From NCBI RefSeq assembly GCF_032854445.1, contig NC_088300.1, positions 55,962,984 through 56,026,983 of the forward strand: a stretch of 64,000 nt of DNA, read 5' to 3'. The translations under genes were made by a program, and so were the position numbers. Source of the stretch: Liolophura sinensis (taxonomy: Eukaryota; Mollusca; Polyplacophora; Chitonida; Chitonidae). The notes under the pieces are model-generated. The model was not told the DNA's origin. It worked only from the letters and a program-made list of their open reading frames with translations, and made no database searches. Shown in pieces: positions 22,546 through 33,602 of the stretch; the first letter of the stretch is position 1, and each line of letters begins with the position of its first letter.

Positions 22546-23960
22546 TTGAAGCACAGTGTATCAAGTCAACTCCAGTCAGTATAGGGCGTACTGCAGAAGA
22601 CAGACTCCTTCACTTAGCCCCTAAATACACATTGTCTATAATTCATTGATTATACGGGTAATTTATTTGAAATAAAACATTGCATGCTTTTCAGCGTTGC
22701 TGCGTTAGGGTGCAATCTGTCAAAGTAGCTGAATTTATCTACATCTCGGGCTCGTTGGCGATTTTTCAGCTAACTTATTGCCATCTACAACCAGGACGTA
22801 TGTTGCCAGCGCAGCTCCCATTCACTAGTTGAGGCTACTACACTATCACTTAACATCAATGGCCTATTGAAACACGCCAGTTTAGTCTTACATGCGATCT
22901 GTTTAGAAGTACAAACTCGACATTCCTTTGAAAATCCTCAACTTAAACAAAAGAATTGACAGTACTATAATTTAACTGTTTTGAATCCATAAATCTGATG
23001 ATTTATTCACATTTTGACTTGTTGAATTTGCCATAACTTGTATGAACATAAACTACGTCAATATTATTATTGGAAATCATAAATATGGTCATAAGTATGG
23101 TTATACATTAGTTTAAATCAGAAGCTATTTGCCTGTAGTCATCGCACTTTCACCCTAATTTTATACCCTAATTTTAAGATGTTTTTGATTTGTCTTCTTT
23201 ATCGAAGTGAACAAAAAGTCAGCCACTATAGCTGATTTAATGAATAAAGTCGTATTCCAGAAATATATTTTAAAACTTCTACACCGCTTACTTGCTCAAC
23301 TCACTCAACAAAATAAATAGCAAACAATCGTCAGTACATAGCCACTCATTTGATGACGCCATTTTACCATATAGATATCTAGTGTGACGTCACAAAACCT
23401 ATGAATTCGCCCATACCATCGGTATTAGATAATGTGACAATGAGAAAACACAAACAGTAGCGCCTAATATCCAATCGTCAGCTCTATTCCGTATTCAAAG
23501 GGCCGATGTTTCTTTAAAGTTGGCGGTTGGTCAGGACTAGCTGGCTGTACCGACTTCAGAGAATATAGCGAACGTAGCAGGATCATCTGATTTATAACAG
23601 ACTCTTTCATTTAGATTTTGGAAAGATATTTTCACAATAAGTATCACTTTGCTAAGGAAAACTAATGCAAACTCACAATGTTTTTCTTCAAGCAATGACT
23701 CTCCCGAGGCGTCTTCTAACCAGCTCACCCTGACAAGTTACTGTAGTATATTGCCCAACATGTACACATTGTGACACAGGCAACCGTTCTCAGTCCCCTG
23801 CTCATAAATATGTGATCCAAAATGCACCAGTGTAACACTTAAACTAACTGTAAAATCGAATTTATTGCATCGATATTTGTCTATTCACTATAAGAAACTA
23901 CACTGACAATCGAGAGCTAATATCTTTTTGACGCAACAGCCAGTTATCATGTGACGCTTT
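22546..23960. other. Intron sequence with a CRE
   Basis: AT-rich. A perfect TGACGTCA lies at 23385-23392. The minus-strand frame at 23537-23728 is unsupported. Confidence 0.35.
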
Positions 23961-23964
23961 CAGC

Positions 23965-24014
23965 GCTAGCGATTGGCCAAGTTCATTAGGGCTTATACAA
24001 CATGGCTGCTCGGA
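23965..24014 (+). promoter_or_regulatory. Possible internal promoter and tiny first exon (MAAR...)
   Basis: An inverted CCAAT box (GATTGG, about 23971) precedes CAACATGGCTGCTCGGA/GTGAGT. That is an ATG in near-ideal context, four codons, and a near-consensus donor in phase 1. Downstream acceptors at 27214, 27692 and 31768 all enter in phase 1. It could be an alternative first exon of the EF-hand gene or the start of a nested gene. No transcript evidence is visible. Confidence 0.28.
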
Positions 24015-24236
24015 GTGAGTTGTCGGCGAGTGCCATATCCCTAATGTTGAACTTCATTTTCTCGGCTTTCAACACTTTATAGAACATTTTACATATTATC
24101 TGCCATAACTGTGTCCTATATCATTTTTTCTATGTGTATGTAGTGGCAGACTTTATGTTCACTCTTTAAATCACAATCACTTTTTCTAAAGATGTAGTTT
24201 TTTTTCACTGTGCCAGAGTTCGGAGCTATACCATCA

Positions 24237-24487
24237 TATATTTATTTATTTATTTGATTGGTGTTTTACGCCGTACTCAACAATATTTCACTTATACGAT
24301 GGAGGCCAGCATTATGGTGGGAGGAAACCGGGCAGAGCCCGGGGGAAACCCACGACCATCCGTAGGTTGCTGACAGACCTTCTCAAAACTGCCGGACAGG
24401 AAGTCAGACTTGAACTCACTGCGACCGCATTGGTGAGAGGCTCCTGGGTCATTACGCTGCGCTAGCGCGTTAACCAACTGAGCCCAG
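24237..24487 (-). mobile_element. SINE family 1, near full length
   Basis: Read on the minus strand: tRNA-like head with box A (GGCTCAGTTGG) and box B (GAGTTCAAGTC), body with GGTTTCCTCCCACCATAATG, 3' core TTGAGTACGGCGTAAAAC and a (AAAT) tail. It differs from other copies by a small insertion near TTTTGAGAAGG. I see no clear target duplication. Its open frames on either strand are not genes. Confidence 0.92.
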
Positions 24488-25157
24488 CATGGTTATTATG
24501 TGTCAGTTTAATAGCTTTCTTTGTATAATTAGTTACAATAAATCTCCATGGACATAAATGAAGTCATTAGCGTTTCTTGTTTATCATGGAGGTCATGATG
24601 CACGCCTGGGTCTGAACTTTGCCAGATATAAATAGGTATTCTGTAAGCAATGAAAACATTCAGCTCCATCCAAATATAGATCGATTCTGTATTTAAAGTG
24701 ACTCATATTATAGAGATATTCTTCTATTTTTTCCGCCAGATTTTGTTTTCAATAATTTTCTACATAACATAGCTGTAATAATAGGCCTATTGTTCATGAA
24801 ACGTTAGTCTTGGAGATTTTGATTTAGGGGTTTTATATAGATTCCTTAGATCTCTACAAGCCATTAGATATAACTATTCCATTCCATATTTTAATGTCAA
24901 ACCCTTTGCTGGACGTTTCTTTTGATGCGCACAACTCTTAAATTCACCGCTTGCAACAAAACAAGATGATAAACGCACGTAAGACCGAAGAGGTTTCGCT
25001 GTTGTCTAGACACCGAGCAGTTGCCATACCCACTTTCACCTTAATTTGGTGGTCAAGCACCCTTTGCTGGGACAACCAGTGAAATCGTTCGGATTTTTAT
25101 TATTATTAGGGGTTCAACCTAGTATCCTAGCGGGACACCTCTTGAAATCGTTCGGAT

Positions 25158-25982
25158 TATTATTTTTATTATTATTGTTGTTGGCCAAGTTGTAAAATTG
25201 TCATATCTCCAAAACTGGTACAAGTAGGAAAACCAAACCTTGGAATCTTAATGAGGAACATATGAAGCAACTTTTGACGTTTTGTGCTGTTTTACCAGTC
25301 ACGTGATTGAGCGGCCATTTTGAATTTTATTGATAAGCTAAAAATCTCTTCTCCAAAACGGCTAAACTTGTCGAGATAAACTTTTCGTTTACACTTTTTA
25401 GGTGGATCGCCCAAATGCCAAAAGTTCAAATCCAGTGAATGTCCCTTTCCCATTCCTTTTTTCGCGTTTTTTCTTCTTTTTGCGTGCTTATTTCTACTAT
25501 ACAGCATACCCTTTATTTGGAGCGTACAGAGCCAATCCCCGGAATTGTTGTCATCAATCCCCAATTGTATCTAGCTGCCTGAGGTTCAAATGCAGTTAAT
25601 TACTTCCAATCTTTTTTCTGTTTTTTTTTTCTTTTTTGGAAAATAATGAACACTAGATCTGCGATTCTTGTCCAGTCTATTCCTCATCAGTCTTAAATTT
25701 TTTGCAAACAATATTCAGCACTTTGAAGTTCAGTTGTAGTTATTACTATTTTTAGTCAACTCGTAAACTTGCAATATCTCAAAAACTGGTAAAGGTAGAA
25801 AAACCAAACTTTGAAATCTTAATGTGGAACATATGAAGCATGTTTGACGTTTTGTGTTGTTTTACCAGTCACGTGATTTAGCGGCCATTTGGAATTTTAT
25901 TGATAAGCTAAAAAATCTTCCCCAAAACGGCTAAACGTGTCGAGATAAATTTTTCTGTTACCGTTTTTAGTTGGATCGCCCT
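25158..25982. repeat. Direct repeat of an approximately 250-bp CACGTG-bearing element
   Basis: Copy 1 (about 25158-25412) and copy 2 (about 25736-25982) share long blocks: AAACTGGTA, CTTAATG.GGAACATATGAA, TTTACCAGTCACGTGATT, GCGGCCATTT, TTTTATTGATAAGCTAAAAA and GGATCGCCC. Their start points lie about 580 bp apart. A third, faint relative at 26708-26800 keeps GGTCACGTGACATGG and GGCCATCTTGGATTTTGA. Inside copy 1's left flank, GAAATCGTTCGGATT is itself repeated about 60 bp apart. Confidence 0.85.
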
Positions 25983-27213
25983 ACCCATATTGTAAAAAAC
26001 ATTTAGTTTGGTATGTAAATAACGCCAAAGCTGACAAATGAACCTGGCTCAAAAGTAGGTAAATTTTTAACATTACTTAAAATCATTAAATAAACGCAGT
26101 ATCTGGTGCCCCTTGATGTCACGATTACCAATCTGCAAGAATTATTTTGGTACTTTGTGTTGTTTTCACGTTTTGACAACAACAACAACAAAAAATGTAA
26201 CAAAACCGCTCTATTTAAATAATACGGGAGTTTCGTGCTAGAATGCATGAAACCATTGACTGCAGTTTACCGAGGGGACGGTCATCAGCTCTGCGACAAT
26301 GTATTCTTTCTGTCTTCTGCTTTGGGCACCAACTTCACAACTATGTATTCTTTCTATCTTTTGTCCTCGGGTATCAGCAGAGGATCAAAGACTCCTAATC
26401 TCTGTTCTAGTCATCAGTATTTGGTCGATTGTATATGATGCTTGGCAGTGGTAGAGCTCAAATCCAGTACATTCCTCTACATTTTTTTTCTTATTTTTTA
26501 TCATTAACTTTATAGACATCGGGCTACCAGAAGTGGTCAAAGTCTAGTCGCGTGGAACCCGGCAACGCTGTTAGATAACAGCTTTAATTTTTCTTCCGTT
26601 TTCTTTTTGAAAGCTGTAAGAGCTGTAAAAGGAAAAGATTTCATTGGGTGTTGTTGAAATTTGGTGAATTTAGGAACAAGGTTTCAAGGCAAATTTTGGC
26701 TGTTTTTGGTTAACTTTGGTCACGTGACATGGAGGCCATCTTGGATTTTGATTAAAACCTTTAAAAATCCTTTTCTCAAGAACAATGGAACGGATTCTTT
26801 TGACATTTGATGTACTTGTAGAGTCATCTCAGTTAGAGCAAGTTTAAAAAAAAATCTTGGACATTTATCGAAACTTTGGTAGCTAGCCATTGGTCAAAGT
26901 TATGACGTCATAAAAACTGTCTAATTGTGATAATGTTTTCGTGTATTCTGGTGTTGGAGTTAGCCTATCTTTGTAATTTTTTGAGATATGGTAAAAAGAC
27001 TTTTCTCAGTTATGTAATTTCAATGGCCTGTAACTCGATAATTATGGTAGCAAGAAATGTGAAACTTGCACCAATTTGTAGCACTACGATCTATAGTTTT
27101 TTCGTTAGAAATGTTTAAATTTCAGAAACACCCTATTCAGAAATAGAAATTCAAGCCTTTGCATTCAACATAGACATTAGAGGTGACTGTATATTACTAT
27201 ACATGTCCTGCAG
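25983..27213. other. Intron sequence with a decayed third repeat copy
   Basis: It contains the third relative of the CACGTG element and a perfect TGACGTCA at 26903-26910. The rest is AT-rich with no supported exon. Confidence 0.35.
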
Positions 27214-27428
27214 GTAAATTGTCACATACGTTCTCCGCCTGTGACTCAAACCGAGAAATGAAACATTCTCCCTCTTCTCCAAAGCCATCAACGGACAATT
27301 TTAAGTGTTCGCAATGCATCATGGGTAATTCTCAACAATCCCGACGGCATTCCCTCCTAAAACCGTGCTATCATCAATATAAGTCCAAAGACATGGCCAG
27401 ATATACCAACATGTACCTTGAGTCATGA
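27214..27428 (+). CDS. Candidate alternative terminal exon
   Basis: The acceptor is TATACATGTCCTGCAG. It enters in phase 1 and is open for about 71 codons to a TGA: KLSHTFSACDSNREMKHSPS, then CSQCIMGNSQQSRRHS and an end DMARYTNMYLES. The composition is richer in G+C than its surroundings. Phase 1 fits both EF-hand exon 2 and the MAAR exon, but joining it to exon 2 would destroy the EF loop. Unrecognised. Confidence 0.32.
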
Positions 27429-27691
27429 CGAGCCCAAAGAATATAACTATTATTAGGCCAAATTTAACCCTTAAAGAAATGTCGCGGTTTCCAGTTTCTT
27501 TTCAGGCCTAACCCCTACATACCCGTAAAGAAGAGACGGGCTTTAGGATGCCGCACACAAAAGTAACTACGAAACCGTACGCCATGGCTTTGGACTGGGG
27601 TTCTTTTGTAAACAAAACAACACCACTTATTCCTGCTAACTATTTAGACCAAAATTTCATATCTTTATAATATCCTAACATTTCCTGTTAG

Positions 27692-27792
27692 CTACATGCA
27701 CTCTATCCTCGCCCGCTGTCAAAACTGACCTGAGCCCAAGGAAACCAGATGTGACTCTAGAGTGGGGTGATTGCACACCATGTGTCGAGTAA
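27692..27792 (+). CDS. Candidate alternative terminal exon
   Basis: The acceptor is CTAACATTTCCTGTTAG. It enters in phase 1, followed by 32 codons, TCTLSSPAVKTDLSPRKPDV and TLEWGDCTPCVE, then TAA. It is richer in G+C than its flanks. The same phase argument applies as for 27214. Three cysteines suggest an extracellular tail. The family is unknown. Confidence 0.3.
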
Positions 27793-29928
27793 CCTGAAAT
27801 GTTCGTACTTATCCAGGTGCGGCGATCGCAAAGGCCAAATGTGGGCAAGACCTTGTGGTGGTCTTCAGCATTGGACGCATTGTATATTATTTTATATTTT
27901 TCCTTTTCTCCATGTTGTCTGTTTTTTGTAAATACTGTTACAGTTTGTACATGCAGATTGAATTTGTTGAATTGTCCATTGTCTATGTACTTCGGCAGTT
28001 AAATCGAGCTATTCGTCGTTATATGTGTTAGTATCTGTTCGTAAACAGATGTTTGCCAAATCTTAATTTTTTCCGATCGTGGCAAATTAGAGTAGTGCAT
28101 TACTTTCATAGCGTTTTCGTATTATAACCGTAAAGTTTGCTGATACGTTCGTTGTACAGTGTATAAATGAACATGCATAGTTACGCATTACAAATACAGT
28201 AAAACTATAAGATCTCTCATTTCTTTACGGATAGTGCTTTACACTATAAACACTAATCTGATACACACAACTGATGCAGTAAAACAAGTGCAGATAATTC
28301 GATCCTAAATCAACATTGTAAACCTACAACGGGTACTTGCAATTTTGAAGATCTAGTCCATTTGTCTCTGTAAAGGATTTACAGCGCTTTTCTCTGTCGT
28401 AATTTTTTTTGGTATATTTATACAAATGTAACAGGGTTATAAGACATCAAGGTTAGCACTAAGACAGAAAAGTTATAAGACTGGTCTACTGAAAAACTTG
28501 TATATTTATCACTGACGTTGTGGCGATAGCATATCACCTACTTTACAGGTTCCTTTTTTCTGTTACATACAGAAATTTTAAACAGGGTTTCATAATTATC
28601 GGAATAGATTAACTGTTGGAAAATGGCAGAAGCTGTAGTAGTAAATCCCCATGCTGTCAAAAGACCAGAAAAGACCAGGTGACAGCTGATGTCTGTGCTT
28701 AAAAGTTACACGATGTTGCTCGGATGCTTTATTAACGTGATGGTCCATTATGGTACATTCAGAAGTTATTCCTGCCACTGGGAATTGAGTATATTGTCGG
28801 AGAAATCCTCTGATGTCCGTTTTTGATGCAGTAGACATTATACACTGCCTAATCGCTTGAATACCAACAGGAAAAAGAGTTGATGAATCTTTATAGAAGA
28901 GTAAAGATGTTTATTATGAATGAATACTGAAAACTCCACTTTAGCTCTGCTGAGGGCAGCAGTAATTGTTTTGAAGAAATGAACTTAAAAACATGTTCCC
29001 GTCCTTCTTGAAGTCAGCCTCCATTTTAGCTTCATCAGTCTCCATTGTTCCTTGCTGAGGGCATCAATAATTCTTTGGAAGAATTAAACTTGAAATTTGA
29101 AAAAAAACTTATTTGTTCGTCTGAAAGCCATGTAAAAGTTTTGCAGCTTACTTTTACTATGAGCTCGTACATTGTGTAGGAGAGGGCGGCTGGGCGACGC
29201 AACCTGTTGTGATGGAGAGTGTGCTAATCTCAGGCAGGCGATTGGACACCCAGGCGGGTTGGGCCGCCTGTTGTGGATAAGGAATGATCAATTTGCTAAC
29301 AGTGAAGGCAAACTACGACCTTTTTGGACAAATCCCAAGTGATACTTTATAGAAATCTCATCTCTCTGCTCAATTACGTATGTAGAGCCGGGGTAGGTAT
29401 GGCTGGGGAGCTCAATCCAACGCCTCCCACGCCTGGCAAAATCGCTCATCTTCTATACATGGAAGTCCCGTCCTAATTTAATTATCCTGTTTTGCCTTGG
29501 AGAACAAATTTGACTTTCCTGGGAAATACTATTTGTGTTATAAAATATCTGAGCATCCCGAGCTTAGCTTGTTGCTTATAGATTTATGTATTTAGGGATT
29601 CTGTAAGTGGGCCTGACTGATCCGAGCCCTGCCGTTTTGTCACCCGGCCAGGTTCCATTGGAACGTATATACTGCTGGTTTTAACAGTGTCGTATTTGTT
29701 CAAGAACAGATACGAGTTAATAAGAATACCCATTCTGACTTAGTTGATATCAAACAGTTGCCGCCGTGGTCGAGGTGAATGAAGATTTCCTCATGACGTA
29801 GATCCGAATAATGCATGAGCGATGACCTATGCCTATGGCCCGTCCAATCTGTCATTTACCGGGACTATAACGGGAGTGATAATGAGGTTACTTGAACACG
29901 TCATTATTTTTCATCTTTCTAAACTTAG
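27793..29928. other. Intron sequence
   Basis: A minus-strand frame of 80 codons at 28596-28838 starts at an ATG but lacks splice support. A short tandem duplication of about 103-bp spacing (GCTGAGGGCA.CA.TAATT at about 28951 and 29055) is present. Nothing else is recognised. Confidence 0.35.
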
Positions 29929-30055
29929 GAACAAATCAATGCGTTGTTCCAGTTTAAGGAATCGTCTGTGTGATAATTGTGGGAACCTCACACTGCTCGC
30001 GAAAAGAAATGGAACTCGGAGTATTTCTGTGACGTGTTTGCCAGCTCGCTGGTGA
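29929..30055 (+). CDS. Candidate terminal exon, CxxC-containing
   Basis: A strong pyrimidine tract (TTATTTTTCATCTTTCTAAACTTAG) precedes a frame open for 41 codons to a TGA: SMRCSSLRNRLCDNCGNLTL and on to CLPARW. The CDNC pair and further cysteines could be part of a small metal-binding or disulphide segment. It enters in phase 2, so it does not join EF-hand exon 2. Unplaced. Confidence 0.27.
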
Positions 30056-30241
30056 ATTGAAGTAACGAGCAGGGGCTATTTCCGCTGTGCACCTTTCTCC
30101 CCCATCATCCAGAGAATTAAGCAATTCATCGTACCCTCTCCCTGTCCCCGTCCCTTGATACAATGAGGAGTTGTGCTACTAAATACTAAATGTCAACTCC
30201 AGTCAGTCATTTACATAAGTAAGATGACATTCTGTTCACAG

Positions 30242-30266
30242 ATATGAATGTCAGTGCTATTTCCAG
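30242..30266 (+). CDS. Possible 25-nt micro-exon
   Basis: Acceptor ACATTCTGTTCACAG and donor TTTCCAG/GTGAGA flank only 25 bases. In one phase it reads YECQCYFQ, like the end of an EGF-like repeat. In another phase it reads MNVSAISR. Both borders match consensus closely, but the exon is too short to judge. Confidence 0.2.
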
Positions 30267-30365
30267 GTGAGATAATTGGTCAGCTTTATTAGGTCAAAGT
30301 TCAAATGAAATGTTGACAATTTCTTGAAACGAATGTACATTTGTTCTTATTGACTTTTGGGAGTG

Positions 30366-30650
30366 TGCCGTGGCGGAATGTTCAAGGTGCTATTCTTTCA
30401 GTCGCTTGGTCACACGGGATAAGGGTTTAGATCCGTATCATGGCAGGGAAATTTCTAGATTCTCCGTCTTTCATTGTTCTTCCTAGCACAAAGCGCTTGA
30501 CAGTGCTCTCTCGTGTGGTCTTACATAAAATTCACCACTTCCACCAATGGGACATGTGGGTGGCCATAGCGGATGCTGCTTCAACCATAATAATGGCTGC
30601 TATTGCCTAAATTAAAAATGTTTGAATGTGGCATGAAACAGCAATCAAAT
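30366..30650 (+). mobile_element. SINE family 3, long copy with tRNA-like head
   Basis: The head has box A-like TGGCGGAATGTTCAAGG and box B-like GGTTTAGATCC, then GGCAGGGAAATTT, a body with GTGGTCTTACATAAAATTCA, and the 3' core TTTGAATGTGGCATGAAACA, then GCAATCAAAT. The order head, body, core and tail is that of a tRNA-derived SINE. The head and body differ from family 1. It shares body blocks with 36405-36617 and 39915-40140. Confidence 0.65.
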
Positions 30651-30659
30651 CTAGTAAAC

Positions 30660-31767
30660 GTATTGCCAATACTGTATACTATATAGTACTATATATACTA
30701 TAGTACTATATGTATATCATTGCATCCGATTAGTTACAGCACGTATGTGCCGATAGTTCGGCTTCTGCACAATTATTATTAGTGATCCAGGTTTAGGAGG
30801 TGAGCAACTCTCAATTTTATTCGCCAAACGGTAGTAAGGACTGGAAGGCATCATGTAAGGCAAAATGCGATGCTTCGCAGAATATTTTCGACGGCATTGT
30901 TTATGCATGGAAGAAACTGAAGTCGGGGAGTAAACCACTGACCCTTGGCAAGTTTATGGTGAACTGCTACTTTCACTATATTGACGAAAGACGGGTCGTC
31001 TGAACGAACGTTAGACTGCCCAAACGACTAAACAGGCATAGCGGACCGCTTATTGTCACTAGCAGTGCGGGCAGGGAAATCAACAAATCCAAGGCCCAAC
31101 TCCGGAAATGAAGAGTGATTTCTAATTTCATTGCCATGTTATTACGGAAAGCAATGTATCGAAGGGTCCTGCATATGTCGTGTGCATATCTCACTTTGTT
31201 GCACTTGTTATTTTATGTGTCTTGTGTGACGATTTCACTCGAAGTTACTTCCACAAAAACTGGTGTTTCAAGAATATTCCATCAAACGCCTTCACTATAA
31301 ATTTATTAAACAGCGATTATATATGGGCAGAGTGCCCAAGCTTTCCGGTATTCTACTTCATTCTAATTCCGCTAGACCCATGGCTTGGGGGTTGTTTATT
31401 CACCGTGTTGGATAAAATTCCCACGTTGAATATTTATGAACAATGACAATCTAAGTGCAATTGAGATATATATTCTGATTAAAAACTTATATACTTCTGT
31501 GCTACACGATTTGGATACTAACTCAATTTACACACCTAGAATATCACTTGCGCTTTCCCCGGCATCAATGCTCTTACTTTATATGTTTTCTTAGTAGTTG
31601 TTTGGTGGTTTGTATTAAGGACTGTTTTGGAAATACCAATTTTAGCTTAATCACTTGATATTTATTCAAAAAATTATGACGAGTCAAATTTCTTTTTAAT
31701 AAATACGGGTACTCGAATTTATGCTGTTGTCAGTACATTTGAGTTTTTTGTGTGTATCATTTTTCAG
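30660..31767. other. Intron sequence
   Basis: A short AT-palindrome cluster (ATAGTACTAT twice) lies at about 30685-30714. Frames at 30800-31003 (plus) and 30717-30938 (minus) overlap and have no splice support. The last 250 bases are pyrimidine-rich towards the acceptor at 31767. Confidence 0.35.
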
Positions 31768-31853
31768 GAGATAGTGTGATAGAACGGTACGAATTCCGGG
31801 CCATTCTCCAGGTTATGGGCGTTGTCCCGTCGTCCCGGATGCTGTTCGGATAG
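31768..31853 (+). CDS. Secreted single-EF-hand protein, exon 3 (end of EF loop, stop)
   Basis: The acceptor is GTGTGTATCATTTTTCAG. Joined in phase 1 to exon 2, the calcium loop reads DINRDSVIERYE: D1, N3, D5, I8 and E12 are all in place, with Ser instead of the usual Gly at position 6. The F-helix FRAILQVMGVVP follows, then SSRMLFG and a TAG at 31851. A stop this soon leaves an unpaired EF-hand, which is unusual. Either the protein really has one hand, or a further exon or a recoded end is missed. The intron is 12,124 bp. Confidence 0.65.
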
Positions 31854-32002
31854 AGCACGGACGATGCATCTTACTGCTGAGCATACGCATCCTACAAGAT
31901 CGGTATATGGGGGCTACTGGACACCGTGCGTTTTTTTTCCTGGTAACATATACCCCGCGTGGTGGCATTCCGTTTAATAAGACGAAGCCGCTATGGTAAG
32001 TC

Positions 32003-32278
32003 ATGGCGACCTTTGTCGTGTACATAAACTGCATGAAACTTCACGGCATAGGCAACATGTCTGGTGCTTCTGTGTTACTCGAGGACATGAAAGACATGCT
32101 TGATGACCCTGAGTTGGATCATTCCCGTAACGTTGTTGGATACTTCATTCCGGTTCTGCAAAGTCAACCGTTACCCACGATACCAAAATCGCTGACCGGA
32201 ATACATACAATGGATACATGTATGCGCAAGAGGCACAGGAAAAAACTTACTGGAACAAACTCATGTTTGTTGGAGTAA
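32003..32278 (+). CDS. Unassigned open frame
   Basis: 91 codons from an ATG in fair context (GTCATGG), with an acidic part (LLEDMKDMLDDPELDHSRN) and a basic end. No splice partner or family found. It lies just after a donor-like ATG/GTAAGT at 31996. Possibly chance. Confidence 0.2.
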   Translation: MATFVVYINCMKLHGIGNMSGASVLLEDMKDMLDDPELDHSRNVVGYFIPVLQSQPLPTIPKSLTGIHTMDTCMRKRHRKKLTGTNSCLLE

Positions 32279-32727
32279 CAATGACAGTAACGTACTTTTA
32301 TTGCATATTTTATTCTTGCTTCTAATAGTATTCGAAGTAATTTGTTGATAAGTTCAATCTGACTAATGAACTAATCTTCTTTCATTCAATATGTGCAAGA
32401 ACTTGGAGTTCTGAAACAGGAAAAAAAAGTTATATTTATGTTTCTCCTTAAACCCTATAAATGATACACGACGCAAGTTGTATTACCTTTTCACTGGTGC
32501 TTGTGATCCGTTCTCCATATTCTCGTCTCCTTTTACCCTTTTGAGTGTGTCAGATTCCTATGTTTGATGTGTTCCACTTCCGGTGAAATTGTGACGATTA
32601 ATTTGAGTTACATATGTGTCATGAACCAGGGTTATGTGAGGCTTTGTGACTTTTCGGTGTTTTAATCTCTCCGTTAAACAGTATTCGCCTGTATGTGATT
32701 CTCTACATGCCGTCCAGCGTGTGTCCA

Positions 32728-32729
32728 CC

Positions 32730-32760
<31 letters not shown>

Positions 32761-32789
32761 CACTCTCTCTCTCTCTCTCTCTCTCTCTC
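32728..32789. repeat. (CT)n microsatellite
   Basis: About 62 bases of CT repeats with two interruptions. It produces Ser-Leu and Arg-Glu frames that are not genes. Confidence 0.95.
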
Positions 32790-33527
32790 AACTCCGCACG
32801 GATTGTCACAAATGCTCCCTTTGCCATGCCAACGGCTTGTTTCCACACAAGAAACTTCCACGCCACACCTTCCACATCACAATATTCTTAGTTCACCGTT
32901 TTCCACACCTTATCCTTAATTTAAAACCAACCCCTTCCAAACCCTTCCACTCTTTTAAGCAACTACAACCACGCATGTTTTCTTCGTTTCATCTACTGTT
33001 TCCAACGTTAACTAAAACTCTGAATCCAACATACTCCATGATTCTGGCAATAAATTTAATAATGGGCTGCCAAAGAACAAAATACACACAAATGTAGTTT
33101 AGATAACCTTCCAATCTTTGTAAAGGTGTTGCTCTCCATTCGATCTGAAACGCAAAATCAAATGGTGTCAGTACCTGGTTGAATTTAACATAAAAAATTT
33201 GACATTATAAGAAGGCGAATTGTAAATTCAAATGTCTTTCACAGTTGGCGTTGAATGTCTGCGGTAGTACACCGTACAAGTAAAACCTCTACATAGCGGA
33301 ATAAACCATACAATTTTCGTATGGTCCCCACTTTTCTACAACAAAACTTTTAAACAGATCAACAGATTCAGGATATTGTTAATTTTTGAACAAATGAAAC
33401 AAGATAAACATAAGTTAAGTGTTGTTATCACATACAGGATCCATGTGTGATATGTTGGATTATTATTGTTCTGTATTATTATGTGATATACATACGCCGA
33501 CTCACTGCATCCCTCGTTTTCCTGTAG
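32790..33527. other. Non-coding stretch
   Basis: AT-rich. Frames of 75-90 codons at 32837-33097 and 33336-33560 look like chance. Confidence 0.35.
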
Positions 33528-33602
33528 CTGGGAAGTTTTTTGTTTCCATTTCTCCTGCATGGCTTGCGTGTTCAGGATGCGAACAAAAGTACTGGTGTAT
33601 AG
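33528..33602 (+). CDS. Internal exon of an unrecognised gene (exon y)
   Basis: An excellent acceptor (CCCTCGTTTTCCTGTAG) and donor (TATAG/GTAAAG) bound 75 bases. In phase 1 it reads GKFFVSISPAWLACSGCEQK, then YWCI, and leaves in phase 1. Joined to 34609 the split codon becomes GAT. Phase-1/phase-1 exons with cysteines are typical of extracellular modules. One other frame is also open over this short exon. The upstream exon was not found. Confidence 0.42.
   Translation: MGSFLFPFLLHGLRVQDANKSTGV

Noticed and set aside
27816-28030. Hydrophobic frame after an AG (VVVFSIGRIVYYFIFFLFS)
   Set aside because: The acceptor is weak and the hydrophobic residues come from a T-rich tract.
31854-32000. 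Continuation of the EF-hand exon into a second EF-hand
   Set aside because: In the joined frame a TAG occurs at 31851, and neither of the other two frames shows an EF-loop pattern. The donor-like GTAAGT at 31996 lies beyond the stop.
32558-32919. Ser-Leu and Arg-Glu rich frames
   Set aside because: They come from the CT microsatellite.
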